Source of the DNA: Amycolatopsis orientalis DSM 40040 = KCTC 9412
GTDB lineage: Bacteria; Actinomycetota; Actinomycetes; Mycobacteriales; Pseudonocardiaceae
Assembly: GCF_000478275.1 (NCBI RefSeq)
Contig: NZ_ASJB01000017.1
Coordinates: 124,001 to 188,000 of the forward strand
Direction: 5' to 3'
Length of the DNA: 64,000 nucleotides
Shown piece by piece: positions 1-7,247 of the stretch. Position 1 is the stretch's first letter; every line of letters begins with the position of its first letter. The translations under genes were made by a program, and so were the position numbers. The notes below the pieces were generated by a model. It searched no databases. It was not told the DNA's origin and saw only the letters and a list, made by a program, of their open reading frames with translations.

Positions 1-319
1 TCGCCCCGGCGCCGAACGCGTGCCCGTTGATCGCGGCGACCGTGTGCACGCCGAGGGTGAGCACGCGGGCCAGCAGTTCGTGGACGTCGGCGACGTATTT
101 CCCGGCCTGGTCACTGTGGGCGGTGAGCCATTCGAGGTCGAGCCCGTTCGAATAGAACTTCCCGGAGCCCGTGGTGACCAGCACCGCCGGGTCCGGATGT
201 GCGACGACGGTGTCCAGCAGGGAGTGGACGGTCTCCAGCCACGACGGCGAGAAGCGGTTCTCGTCGTCGCCGAGGTCGAGTACGAACACCGGGGCTTCAG
301 TGCGCAGCGTGGGCATCAT
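1..319 (-). CDS. Enoyl-CoA hydratase/isomerase family protein (3' end outside window)
   Basis: About 106 N-terminal residues are present; the rest lies beyond position 1. The protein opens MMPTLRTEAPVFVLDLGDDE and carries SGKFYSNGLDLEWL followed by AAINGHAFGAGA. This matches the crotonase fold, where the two segments build the oxyanion hole that stabilises an acyl-CoA enolate. Family members hydrate or isomerise enoyl-CoAs in fatty-acid or side-chain breakdown; the substrate cannot be told. The start was chosen because AAAGGA lies 5 nt upstream. It overlaps the end of the upstream TetR gene by 23 nt, so the two are probably translationally coupled and the regulator may control this gene. Confidence 0.85.
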   Translation of the reverse strand, partial: MMPTLRTEAPVFVLDLGDDENRFSPSWLETVHSLLDTVVAHPDPAVLVTTGSGKFYSNGLDLEWLTAHSDQAGKYVADVHELLARVLTLGVHTVAAINGHAFGAGA

Positions 320-926
320 CGTGGTCCTTTCGGGGTGGGAGCAGGAGTACTGCACGGACCGCGGCGGCGAGCCGGGCACGCGAGTCTTCGGAGATCGGCT
401 CACCCGCGGTGAACGCGCGGCGGAACAGGGCCGTCGGCAGGTCGACCACGCAGGTGGTGAGGACGTCGACGGCCTGGGCGTCCCGCCGGTCCCACAGCCT
501 CTCGGCGAGCCTGATCAGGAGGGCGACCAGGCGTTTGTCGAGGGCCAGGAGATCGCCGGCGAGGTCGTCGGGGACCTGCGGGCCGAGCAGGTCCTCCTTC
601 TTGACGGTGAGGAGCAGCCAGGCCGCTTCCGGCCTCCGGTCGGCGAACTCGGCCGGTGCGCCCGCGGCGGCCACGACCGCCGAGACGGGATCTTCCGCCT
701 CGTCCACCAGCTCGGTCTGGAGGTCGAGGAAGCCGCCCGCCGCGCGGAGCCAGACGCGGGCCAGCAGTGCGCCGAGGGAGCCGAAGGCGTGGTAGATCGT
801 GCCGTTGGGGACGCCCGCCGCGGCCGCGAGGGACCGGACGGTGACCCTGGGGGCGCCGACCTCGACGACGAGCCGCTCGGCGGCGTCGAGCAGCCGGTCC
901 AGGTCGTGCACACGGGGGCGGGCCAT
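297..926 (-). CDS. TetR/AcrR family transcriptional regulator
   Basis: A 209-residue protein starting MARPRVHDLDRLLDAAERLV. The N-terminal helix-turn-helix is clear (VRSLAAAAGVPNGTIYHAFG, about residues 30-50). The remainder is an alpha-helical ligand domain with no assignable effector. An upstream in-frame start would add ten residues but has no better ribosome site. The gene lies directly upstream of, and overlaps, an enoyl-CoA hydratase gene on the same strand. This suggests a regulator of acyl-CoA metabolism acting on its own operon. The GAGC-N4-GCTC repeat about 16 nt upstream is a possible operator. Confidence 0.88.
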   Translation of the reverse strand: MARPRVHDLDRLLDAAERLVVEVGAPRVTVRSLAAAAGVPNGTIYHAFGSLGALLARVWLRAAGGFLDLQTELVDEAEDPVSAVVAAAGAPAEFADRRPEAAWLLLTVKKEDLLGPQVPDDLAGDLLALDKRLVALLIRLAERLWDRRDAQAVDVLTTCVVDLPTALFRRAFTAGEPISEDSRARLAAAVRAVLLLPPRKDHDDAHAAH

Positions 927-941
927 GGGGCGAGAGTAACA

Positions 942-953
942 GAGCGTTTGCTC
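942..953. promoter_or_regulatory. Candidate operator between tetR and doxX-like gene
   Basis: GAGC-gttt-GCTC is a small perfect inverted repeat in the 135-bp divergent gap, and a further GCTC follows at 962-965. Its position just upstream of the TetR start suggests autoregulation. The arms are only 4 bp, so chance is possible. Confidence 0.3.
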
Positions 954-1061
954 CAAAACTTGCTCACGAGGTTGTGAGCTGGTTCACGCGCTGTGCTGTC
1001 ACATCGTTCCGGCGGCCGGGGTCAACCCGACGAAGCACCGGAAACCAAGGGAGAAAACGAA

Positions 1062-1409
1062 ATGTCCACCGCTTACGTCATCGTCACCCTCGTCGGAGCG
1101 TTCATGGCCGCCTTCTCGGCCGCCTCGATCTTCTTCCGCGCCAAGTGGGTCGTGCAGCCGCTGGCCGACTACAGCGTTCCGCGGACCTGGTGGAACCGGC
1201 TCGGCGTCGCGAAGGCCGCGGGCGCGCTCGGCCTGGTCGTCGGCCTGTGGGTGCCCGCGATCGGGGTCTCGGCCGGGATCGGACTGGTGCTGTACTTCGC
1301 GGGCGCCGTGATCACCGTGCTCCGCGCGCACTGGCCTTCGCACGTCGCGTTCCCGCTGATGTACCTGGCCCCGGTGGCCGCGTCGCTGGTGCTCGGATCC
1401 GTCGCTTGA
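1062..1409 (+). CDS. DoxX-like integral membrane protein
   Basis: A 115-residue protein with four predicted membrane helices: an N-terminal VIVTLVGAFMAAFSAASIFF, two central glycine- and alanine-rich helices, and a C-terminal FPLMYLAPVAASLVLGSV. Size and the motif VAKAAGALGLVVGL fit the DoxX/DUF4267-like group of small actinobacterial membrane proteins, whose biochemical role is mostly unknown. GGGAG lies 7 nt before the chosen ATG, which rejects a longer in-frame start at 993. It is transcribed away from the TetR gene and meets the LexA-like gene tail to tail across a hairpin. Confidence 0.7.
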   Translation: MSTAYVIVTLVGAFMAAFSAASIFFRAKWVVQPLADYSVPRTWWNRLGVAKAAGALGLVVGLWVPAIGVSAGIGLVLYFAGAVITVLRAHWPSHVAFPLMYLAPVAASLVLGSVA

Positions 1410-1411
1410 GA

Positions 1412-1439
1412 CCGCGGCCGGAAGTCACTCCGGCCGCGG
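1412..1439. terminator. Bidirectional hairpin between convergent genes
   Basis: A perfect 11-bp stem, CCGCGGCCGGA against TCCGGCCGCGG with a 6-nt loop, fills the 38-bp gap between the DoxX-like and LexA-like stop codons. There is no U tract, so any termination would be of the U-less actinobacterial type. Confidence 0.6.
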
Positions 1440-1447
1440 CGGAAACC

Positions 1448-2104
1448 TCAAACGCTGCGCAGTACCGAGACCACGACACCCAGTACGGCCGCGCGATCCC
1501 CGTCGATGACGTCGTAGGCGGGGTTGCGCGGTTCGAGGTACACGTGGCCGTCGCGGCGGCGGTACACCTTGACCGTGGCCTCCTCGTCGATCATCGCGGC
1601 GACGATCTGGCCGGAGTGCGCCTCCTGCTGTTGTTTCACCACGACGATGTCGCCGTCGCAGATCGCCGCGTCGATCATCGAATCCCCGCGCACCCGCAGC
1701 CCGAAGACGTTGCCCCGGCCGGTGAGTTCCCGCGGCAGGGTCATCACGTCGTCGACGTGCTCGACGGCCGAGATCGGCGTTCCCGCGGCGATGTCACCGA
1801 CGACCGGGACCGGCACGGAGTCCTCTGTGGATTCTCGCGACGTGGTGCCGTGCAAGAACGCGCGTACGTCGATGGGGCGGGAGATCGAACTGCTGCGGCG
1901 GAGAAAACCCTTCTCCTCCAAGGCGGCCAGATGCTTCGACACCGAGGACGTCGACCGCAGGCCGACCGCTTCGCCGATCTCGCGCGTGCTCGGCGAGTAC
2001 CCGTGCTCGACCACCCATTCGCGGATGGTCAGCAGGATCTTCTGCTGCCGCTCCGGCAGGGAAGCGGCTTCCTCGAACAGGTCAAGATCGTGGTAGGCGG
2101 TCAT
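1448..2104 (-). CDS. lexA: LexA-family SOS repressor
   Basis: A 218-residue protein with both LexA domains. The N-terminal winged helix (about residues 15-80) includes GYSPSTREIGEAVGLRSTSS. The C-terminal S24 autopeptidase domain shows a cleavage bond in GDIAAGTP (Ala-Gly), the nucleophile in RGDSMIDAAI and the general-base lysine in ATVKVYRR. It should therefore repress DNA-repair genes and self-cleave on RecA-ssDNA. The gene overlaps the end of an upstream SnoaL-like gene by 23 nt. The neighbourhood lacks nrdR, the usual actinobacterial lexA neighbour, so it may be a second LexA. No clear actinobacterial SOS box was seen upstream. Confidence 0.85.
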   Translation of the reverse strand: MTAYHDLDLFEEAASLPERQQKILLTIREWVVEHGYSPSTREIGEAVGLRSTSSVSKHLAALEEKGFLRRSSSISRPIDVRAFLHGTTSRESTEDSVPVPVVGDIAAGTPISAVEHVDDVMTLPRELTGRGNVFGLRVRGDSMIDAAICDGDIVVVKQQQEAHSGQIVAAMIDEEATVKVYRRRDGHVYLEPRNPAYDVIDGDRAAVLGVVVSVLRSV

Positions 2105-2543
2105 CCGCGGAATGGTAGTTCGTGCAGGCCGCCGCGATCGCCGCGGTGTCCCAGTAGAACGGCCGCACCTCGGTGATGCGCCCGGCTTCGACGGTGATCG
2201 TCTGCAGGATCGGGAAGTCCAGTTCGCGGCCGGTCGCCCTGGCCCGGACGTGCACGTGGGTCAGGACGACCAGTGGGCTGTGCTCGCTCAGGAAGCTCTG
2301 CTCCACCATGTCGAAGACTTCCCAGGTCTCGCTCATGGCGAGGAAGAATCGCTCCATTCCCTCGTGGCCGCGCCAGGTTCCGGCGTACGGCAGGCCGTCC
2401 GCCTGATGCAGCACCACATCGGGGGAGAAGAACGGGGCGAGCGGGGCGAAGGACGATTTGCTGGGACCGCCCGCGGCGAAGTAGCCGGTTTCCGCCGCGT
2501 ACATGCCTTTGAGGACGGACAGGGCATCACTTGTTCGGGTCAC
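2082..2543 (-). CDS. SnoaL-like (NTF2-fold) protein
   Basis: A 153-residue protein from a GTG start. The cone-shaped NTF2-like fold is indicated by FFSPDVVLHQADGLPYAGTWRGHEG, written here as FFSPDVVLHQADG then PYAGTWRGHEG, and by the late strand ITEVRPFYWDT. These proteins include polyketide cyclases, isomerases and stress proteins; no catalytic signature separates them here. Its 3' end runs 23 nt into lexA, so the two genes should be co-transcribed and translationally coupled. This is an unusual partner for an SOS repressor. The start is uncertain: GTG at 2549 is an alternative. Confidence 0.72.
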   Translation of the reverse strand: MTRTSDALSVLKGMYAAETGYFAAGGPSKSSFAPLAPFFSPDVVLHQADGLPYAGTWRGHEGMERFFLAMSETWEVFDMVEQSFLSEHSPLVVLTHVHVRARATGRELDFPILQTITVEAGRITEVRPFYWDTAAIAAACTNYHSADDRLPRS

Positions 2544-2672
2544 GATCACACTTTCGGGGAAGGCGGGCCGCGGACGCTGGCGGGTATCCGCCGTGAAGAT
2601 CGGCCGGATGGCCGCCCGGCGGGAACCGAAAGACCGATCCTCAGGCCGCTCGCACACGCTTGACTCGACCGT

Positions 2673-3107
2673 ATGAACACGAAGAGCACCGCGGCGATAC
2701 TCGCCGCCGCGACGGCGACGGTCGCGCTGACCGGATGCGGACTCAAAGAGGGCCTGACCGAAAAGGCGAACGGACACGTCAAGACCGTCGGCTACACGAC
2801 CGGCGCGGAAGGCAAGCGGGACAAGGACGCCCGGCTGCCGGAGTGGGTGCCGGACGAGGCGGCGTCGATCACGGAGGTCATCCGGACCACGGGTTCGGAG
2901 CGGCTCCTGCGCTTCACCGGCGGGAACCTGCCCGCCATCTGCGCACCGGGCCCCGCCGCGACGCAGGCGGCCACGCTGGTCGCCCATTGGTGGCCGAAGG
3001 GCCAGGAAAGCCGGACGGACAAGGTCTGCGGTGAATGGCATGTCCTCGTCCAGGGCGGCGACGTCTACGCGTTCAAGCCGGAGACGCTGGTGAGTCCGAG
3101 GTCGTGA
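2673..3107 (+). CDS. Putative secreted lipoprotein
   Basis: A 144-residue protein with a short signal sequence and lipobox (MNTKSTAAILAAATATVALT, then GC), so cysteine 22 would be lipidated after signal peptidase II cleavage. The mature part contains VGYTTGAEGKRDKDARLPEW and ends in a small domain with two cysteines (AICAPG and DKVCGEWHV) that may pair. No family was recognised and no function can be given. It faces the MarR gene with only 10 bp between stop codons. It is transcribed away from the SnoaL/lexA pair. Confidence 0.72.
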   Translation: MNTKSTAAILAAATATVALTGCGLKEGLTEKANGHVKTVGYTTGAEGKRDKDARLPEWVPDEAASITEVIRTTGSERLLRFTGGNLPAICAPGPAATQAATLVAHWWPKGQESRTDKVCGEWHVLVQGGDVYAFKPETLVSPRS

Positions 3108-3117
3108 GCCGCGCCGG

Positions 3118-3573
3118 TCACTCGGTGTCCTGGGGCGTGAGCGCGTCGGCGCAAGCGATGAGATCTTGCAGCAGCCTGTCTCGCTCGTCGGCTGAAAACG
3201 GTTCGAGCATCCGGTTCTGGACCGCTCGCACGAGGCCACTGGCGGTGCGGAGCTGGGCTTGCCCGGCGGGGGTGAGCGTGCTGGGCAGGGCGCGGCCCTG
3301 GGGCGCGGTCGCCGGACGGGTGACCAGTCCGCGGTCCTGTAATCCGCGCAGCACCAGGTTCATCGACTGCCGGGTGACGAAGACGGCCCGCGCCAGTTCC
3401 GCGTTGCTCAGCCCCGGTCGCTGCGAGAGCACTTCGAGGCAGGAGTACTGCGGCACGGTGAGATCGAGCGGGCGCAAGGCGGTCTCCATGGCCACGCGCA
3501 GCGCCGTCGCCGCTCGTTTCAGCATGTACCCCACCGCCTGGTCCAGTGGGCCGACCGTCTCGTCTTGACTCAT
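3118..3573 (-). CDS. MarR family transcriptional regulator
   Basis: A 151-residue winged-helix protein starting MSQDETVGPLDQAVGYMLKR. The recognition region GLSNAELARAVFVTRQSMNL and the wing-containing segment GLVTRPATAPQGRALPSTLT are typical of MarR/SlyA. It is divergent from a VOC-family gene with 57 bp between starts. That gap holds two identical-architecture palindromes (3572-3616), one of which covers its own start codon. It therefore most likely represses itself and the VOC gene in response to a small ligand. The ligand is unknown. Confidence 0.9.
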   Translation of the reverse strand: MSQDETVGPLDQAVGYMLKRAATALRVAMETALRPLDLTVPQYSCLEVLSQRPGLSNAELARAVFVTRQSMNLVLRGLQDRGLVTRPATAPQGRALPSTLTPAGQAQLRTASGLVRAVQNRMLEPFSADERDRLLQDLIACADALTPQDTE

Positions 3574-3616
3574 GTCAGCATCATGACATACGTTGTCGAT
3601 GTCAACACACTGACAT
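3572..3616. promoter_or_regulatory. Tandem MarR operators
   Basis: Two 18-bp sites share the same design, ATGTCA-N6-TGACAT, at 3572-3589 and 3599-3616. Both have perfect half-sites and their centres are 27 bp apart. They span the MarR start codon and end 15 nt before the VOC start. Paired sites of this sort usually bind two MarR dimers. Confidence 0.75.
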
Positions 3617-3630
3617 TGATGGAGGACGAC

Positions 3631-4002
3631 ATGACCGTGACCGGACCCGATTTCCTTTCGCTGCAGGTACGCGACCTCGACCGTGCGGCCGCGTTCTACG
3701 AAACGCACCTCGGCTTGCGGAGACTGCCCGTCGCGCCGCCGCACGCGGTGGTGTTCGGCACCGGGACGATCCCGTTCGCGGTGCGGGAACCCATGCCGGG
3801 GATGGATCTCGACGCCATCTCGCCGGGGCCGGGGGCCGGAGTCGCGCTCTGGCTCCACGCCGACGACGCGCAGGCGGTGCACGACCGGCTCGTCGCGGCC
3901 GGCGTCGCCATCCTCACCGAACCGTTCGACGGGCCGTTCGGCCGTACGTTCGCCTTCACGGATCCGGACGGCTACGCGGTCACCGTGCACGACAAGGCCT
4001 GA
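3631..4002 (+). CDS. VOC family protein (glyoxalase/bleomycin-resistance fold)
   Basis: A 123-residue protein with the paired beta-alpha-beta-beta-beta modules of the vicinal-oxygen-chelate fold. It begins with SLQVRDLDRAAAFYETHLGL and ends with FAFTDPDGYAVTVHD. Members either bind metal to open, isomerise or conjugate small molecules, or sequester antibiotics; the substrate cannot be told. GGAGG 6 nt upstream fixes the ATG at 3631 over an earlier in-frame start. The divergent MarR and the operators between them suggest that it is induced by its substrate. Its 3' end overlaps the convergent XRE gene by 31 bp. Confidence 0.85.
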   Translation: MTVTGPDFLSLQVRDLDRAAAFYETHLGLRRLPVAPPHAVVFGTGTIPFAVREPMPGMDLDAISPGPGAGVALWLHADDAQAVHDRLVAAGVAILTEPFDGPFGRTFAFTDPDGYAVTVHDKA

Positions 4003-4853
4003 CTCGCCTGACTCGCCTGCCGGAGCAGTGCGAGGGCCCGCGCGTCGGAGGAGTCCGCGGGGGTCGTGCACACGATCAGCAACTGGTCCGGTGACCTGGC
4101 GATCGACAACGTCTGCTGAGTGACCGTCACCGTGCCGACGATCGGATGACGTAGTTCGTACGCCGCGGCGTCGCAGGGCTGCACGCGGTGGTCGCCCCAG
4201 AGCGCGACGAACTCGGGGCTCTTCATCGTCAGCTCGCCGATCAGCTCCGCGAGCAGCGGATCGTCGGGATGCCTGCCGACGGTGATCCGCAGATTCCCGA
4301 CCACCGCGCGGATCTTCCGCTTCCAGTCGGCGTACAGCTCCCGGCAGTGCGGGTCGAGGAACAGCAGTTTGCTCATGTTCGGCCGTCGCGCCGGGTCGTC
4401 CGGGGAGTGGAAGTCCAGATGCCCGCCCAGCAGGGCGTGCCCGAGGGCGTTCCACGCCAGTACGTCCGAGCGACGGCCGAGCACCAGGGCTGGAGCGTCG
4501 ACGGTGCCGAGGAGATCCCGTGTCTCCTCGTGGAGCCTTTCGGGCCGTGGTCGGCGCGCCCGCGGGGTGCGGCGCGCGCTGCCGGCGAGCCGGTCGAGAT
4601 GCTCGCGTTCGTGGTCGTCGAGCCGCAGCGCGCGGGCGATGGCGTCGAGCACCTCGGCCGAGGCTCCACGTGACATGCCCTGTTCCAGCCGCGCGTAGTA
4701 CGAGACGCTGACCCCCGCGAGCTGGGCCAGTTCTTCGCGGCGCAGCCCGGCCACCCGGCGTCGCGGCCCGAAGTCGCGCAGGCCGACGTCTTCGGGCCGC
4801 AGCTGAGCCCGTCGAGCCTGCAGGAAGTCGCCGAGCGGGCCAGGTCCGTCCAT
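3972..4853 (-). CDS. Helix-turn-helix regulator with MmyB-like ligand domain
   Basis: A 293-residue protein. An XRE-type helix-turn-helix occupies about residues 10-70 (GLRREELAQLAGVSVSYYAR and LEQG). The C-terminal half is the MmyB-like ligand-binding domain, with VLAWNALGHALLG and NMSKLLFLDPHCRELYADW. In MmyB-like proteins this domain has a PAS-like fold that binds fatty acids. It is divergent from the metallo-hydrolase/esterase/monooxygenase genes across 102 bp, and is their likely regulator. The ATG at 4853 was chosen because it opens the conserved helix-turn-helix; the much longer open frame upstream is antisense to the hydrolase. Confidence 0.85.
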   Translation of the reverse strand: MDGPGPLGDFLQARRAQLRPEDVGLRDFGPRRRVAGLRREELAQLAGVSVSYYARLEQGMSRGASAEVLDAIARALRLDDHEREHLDRLAGSARRTPRARRPRPERLHEETRDLLGTVDAPALVLGRRSDVLAWNALGHALLGGHLDFHSPDDPARRPNMSKLLFLDPHCRELYADWKRKIRAVVGNLRITVGRHPDDPLLAELIGELTMKSPEFVALWGDHRVQPCDAAAYELRHPIVGTVTVTQQTLSIARSPDQLLIVCTTPADSSDARALALLRQASQASQALSCTVTA

Positions 4854-4955
4854 GAACCCGAGTATCCAGAGCGCGGTGGACGTCAGCCACACCCTGTCGG
4901 TGGGAGGAAGAGCGGGGCGTGGTTCGCGCGCACTCGCGCGACCAGGCTCGTTCGA

Positions 4956-5861
4956 ATGGAAGAGATCACCATCGGAGACGTCACGGTCACCCGCGTCAAG
5001 GAGTTCTACGGCTCGCTCGGCATGACACCGGCCGAGTTCCTGCCGGACAGCCCCGAAGGCTCGTGGGACGAAAACCGCGACTGGCTGGCGCCCGACTTCT
5101 GGAACACCGAGACGAACGAATGCCGCGCGGCGCTTCAATCGTGGCTTCTGCGCAGCGAAGGACGCACGATCCTCGTCGACACCGGGGCCGGCAACCACAA
5201 GGACCGGCCCTACGCGGCGGTGTGGAACCGCCTCGACACCGCCTACCTCGACAACCTCGCGGCAGCCGGGGTCCGGCCCGAGGACGTCGACGTCGTGGTC
5301 AACACCCATCTGCACATCGACCACGTCGGCTGGAACACCCGCCTCGACGGCCGCACCTGGGTGCCGACCTTCCCGAACGCCACCTACCTGATGCCGCGGC
5401 CGGACTTCGACTTCTGGAATCCCGCCGAGGAGCACGATTCCGTGCTGGGACGCGGAAATCAGAACGTCTTCGAGGACAGCGTCGCGCCGGTCCACGAGGC
5501 GGGACTGACGCGGCTGTGGGACGGCACCCACCGGATCGACCGGAACCTGCGTCTCGATCTCGCGCCCGGCCATACCCCCGGCTCGTCCGTGCTGACCCTG
5601 GAATCGAGCGGGGAGCGGGCGTTGTTCGTGGGCGACCTCGTGCACACCGCGCTGCAGATCGTGGAGCCGGACACCAATTCGCCCTATTGCGAGGACCCGG
5701 CCGGATCGAGGGCGACCCGGCACAAGCTGCTCGGCCAGGCCGCCGATACCGGCGCGCTCGTCTTCCCGGCGCATTTCGGCGCGCAGGGCGCGGTACGGGT
5801 CGAGCGCCGGGGTTCGAAGTTCGCGATCGCGCGGTGGGCGGGCTTCTCCCACCTTTCTTGA
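4956..5861 (+). CDS. MBL-fold metallo-hydrolase
   Basis: A 301-residue metallo-beta-lactamase-fold enzyme. The metal-binding motif is VNTHLHIDHVGWN (HxHxDH). Further ligands follow in APGHTPGSS, in VGDLVH and in the late FPAHFG, so both metal sites look complete. The size and the HLHIDHVGW form resemble the group containing AHL lactonases and related esterases, but the substrate is not fixed by sequence. The stop codon lies 10 nt before a type-B carboxylesterase gene, implying one transcript of hydrolases. The divergent XRE/MmyB-like gene is the probable regulator. Confidence 0.85.
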   Translation: MEEITIGDVTVTRVKEFYGSLGMTPAEFLPDSPEGSWDENRDWLAPDFWNTETNECRAALQSWLLRSEGRTILVDTGAGNHKDRPYAAVWNRLDTAYLDNLAAAGVRPEDVDVVVNTHLHIDHVGWNTRLDGRTWVPTFPNATYLMPRPDFDFWNPAEEHDSVLGRGNQNVFEDSVAPVHEAGLTRLWDGTHRIDRNLRLDLAPGHTPGSSVLTLESSGERALFVGDLVHTALQIVEPDTNSPYCEDPAGSRATRHKLLGQAADTGALVFPAHFGAQGAVRVERRGSKFAIARWAGFSHLS

Positions 5862-5871
5862 GGAGTGTTTC

Positions 5872-7149
5872 GTGTACGTGCAAGCAGAAACCCCGGCGGG
5901 CGCGGTCCTCGGCCGCCGCGATTCCTTCGGCGAGCTTTACCGGGCCATCCCGTACGCGGCGGCTCCGGCCGGTCCCGCCCGCTTCCGCGCGCCGGCCCCG
6001 CATCCCGGCTGGTCCGGCGTCCGCGACGCGACCCGGCCTTCGCCGACGGCTCCCCAGCCGGTGCGGGACTTCGGCGCGCTCGACATGAGCCCGTACTTCG
6101 GACCGGGCTGGGTGCGGGGCGAGGAGTACCTGACCGTCGACGTCCGGACGCCCGCCGCGGACGACGGCAGGCGGCCTGTGCTGGTCTTCGTGCACGGCGG
6201 CGGCTTCGTCACCGGCTCGACCCGCGCCGCGCTCTACGACGGGAGGGCGTTCGCCCGCGACGGTGTCGTCCTGGTGACGGTGAACTACCGCCTCGGCGTC
6301 CCCGGTTTCCTCGACATCGACGGCGTTCCGCCCAACCGGGGCCTGCTCGACGTACTCGCCGCGCTCGGCTGGGTTCGCGACACGATCGCGGTGTTCGGGG
6401 GTGATCCGGACGAGGTCACCGTCTTCGGGCAGTCCGCGGGAGCCACGCTCACCGGGGCTTTGCTGGCGACGCCGGAGGCCAGCGGGTTGTTCCGGCGGGC
6501 GATCGTCCAGAGCGGCAGCGGAACCGGGGCCTTCACGCCGGAGCAGGCGGGCCGGGTCACGGTCGCGGCGGCTTCGGCGCTCGGCGTCGAACCGACCGCG
6601 GAAGCGTTCGGAAAGGTGCCGGACGAGCGGTTCCTGGCGATCCTGCCCGCGCTGGCCGGTCTGGATCTGCGGACGGAGACCGCGTCGGATCCCTTGGCCG
6701 GGCTGAGCCCGTTCAGCCTGGTGCTGCCGGTCCAGCCCGCGGACTCGCTCGTCGCCAGGGATGTCGATCTGCTCATCGGCACCAACACCGAGGAAGGAAA
6801 CCTTTACGGCGTGGCGAATTCCGACGAACTCGGCCACACGCTGTTCGGCGCGGGAACGGCACGGATGGCTCAGGCGCACGCGCGGATCCCGGGCGGCCGC
6901 ACGTATGCCTACTCGTTCGGCTACCGCTCGACGGCGCTGGGCGGACGGCTCGGCGCCGCACACACCGTCGAGCTGCCGTTCGTCTTCGACGTCGCCGGCG
7001 AGCCGTGGCTGCACGGCGACGCGGGGCTCCTCGGCCCCGATCCCGCTCCGGAAGGCCTCGCGGCCAGGATGCACGGCGCATGGGTCGCGTTCGCGAAGAC
7101 CGGTAGCCCCGGCTGGGCCGAGTACGACGCCGTCGAGTTCTTCGGCTGA
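5872..7149 (+). CDS. Type B carboxylesterase
   Basis: A 425-residue alpha/beta-hydrolase of the carboxylesterase type B family. The oxyanion hole is HGGGFVTGS and the nucleophile elbow is FGQSAGATL. The acid lies in GTNTEEGNLY and the histidine in GAAHTVELPF. All catalytic residues are therefore present. It is 70-100 residues shorter than typical members, mainly in the region between acid and histidine. It would hydrolyse carboxylic esters in the cytosol, since no signal peptide is seen. GTG at 5872 follows AGGAG by 6 nt. The gene follows the metallo-hydrolase directly and precedes a flavin monooxygenase. Confidence 0.88.
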   Translation: MYVQAETPAGAVLGRRDSFGELYRAIPYAAAPAGPARFRAPAPHPGWSGVRDATRPSPTAPQPVRDFGALDMSPYFGPGWVRGEEYLTVDVRTPAADDGRRPVLVFVHGGGFVTGSTRAALYDGRAFARDGVVLVTVNYRLGVPGFLDIDGVPPNRGLLDVLAALGWVRDTIAVFGGDPDEVTVFGQSAGATLTGALLATPEASGLFRRAIVQSGSGTGAFTPEQAGRVTVAAASALGVEPTAEAFGKVPDERFLAILPALAGLDLRTETASDPLAGLSPFSLVLPVQPADSLVARDVDLLIGTNTEEGNLYGVANSDELGHTLFGAGTARMAQAHARIPGGRTYAYSFGYRSTALGGRLGAAHTVELPFVFDVAGEPWLHGDAGLLGPDPAPEGLAARMHGAWVAFAKTGSPGWAEYDAVEFFG

Positions 7150-7211
7150 CAGGGCGTGCCAGGCCGGTGTCAGCGCCGTGTGCGCTGTCTGCCAGTGGCC
7201 GTCGGCAGTCT

Positions 7212-7228
7212 CTGGAATGTCATTCCAG
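7212..7228. promoter_or_regulatory. Inverted repeat upstream of the monooxygenase
   Basis: CTGGAAT-GTC-ATTCCAG has perfect 7-bp arms and ends 19 nt before the ATG at 7248. It may be an operator or a small 5' hairpin. Confidence 0.45.
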
Positions 7229-7247
7229 TACTGACCGAGGAGCCACC

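Noticed and set aside
4956..5861. Naming the metallo-hydrolase an AHL lactonase
   Set aside because: The HxHxDH motif is shared by many MBL enzymes and nothing nearby points to quorum sensing.
7212..7228. Another member of the family C palindromes
   Set aside because: CTGGAAT/ATTCCAG shares only a few bases with GTCTCCAATG and its position suits an operator.
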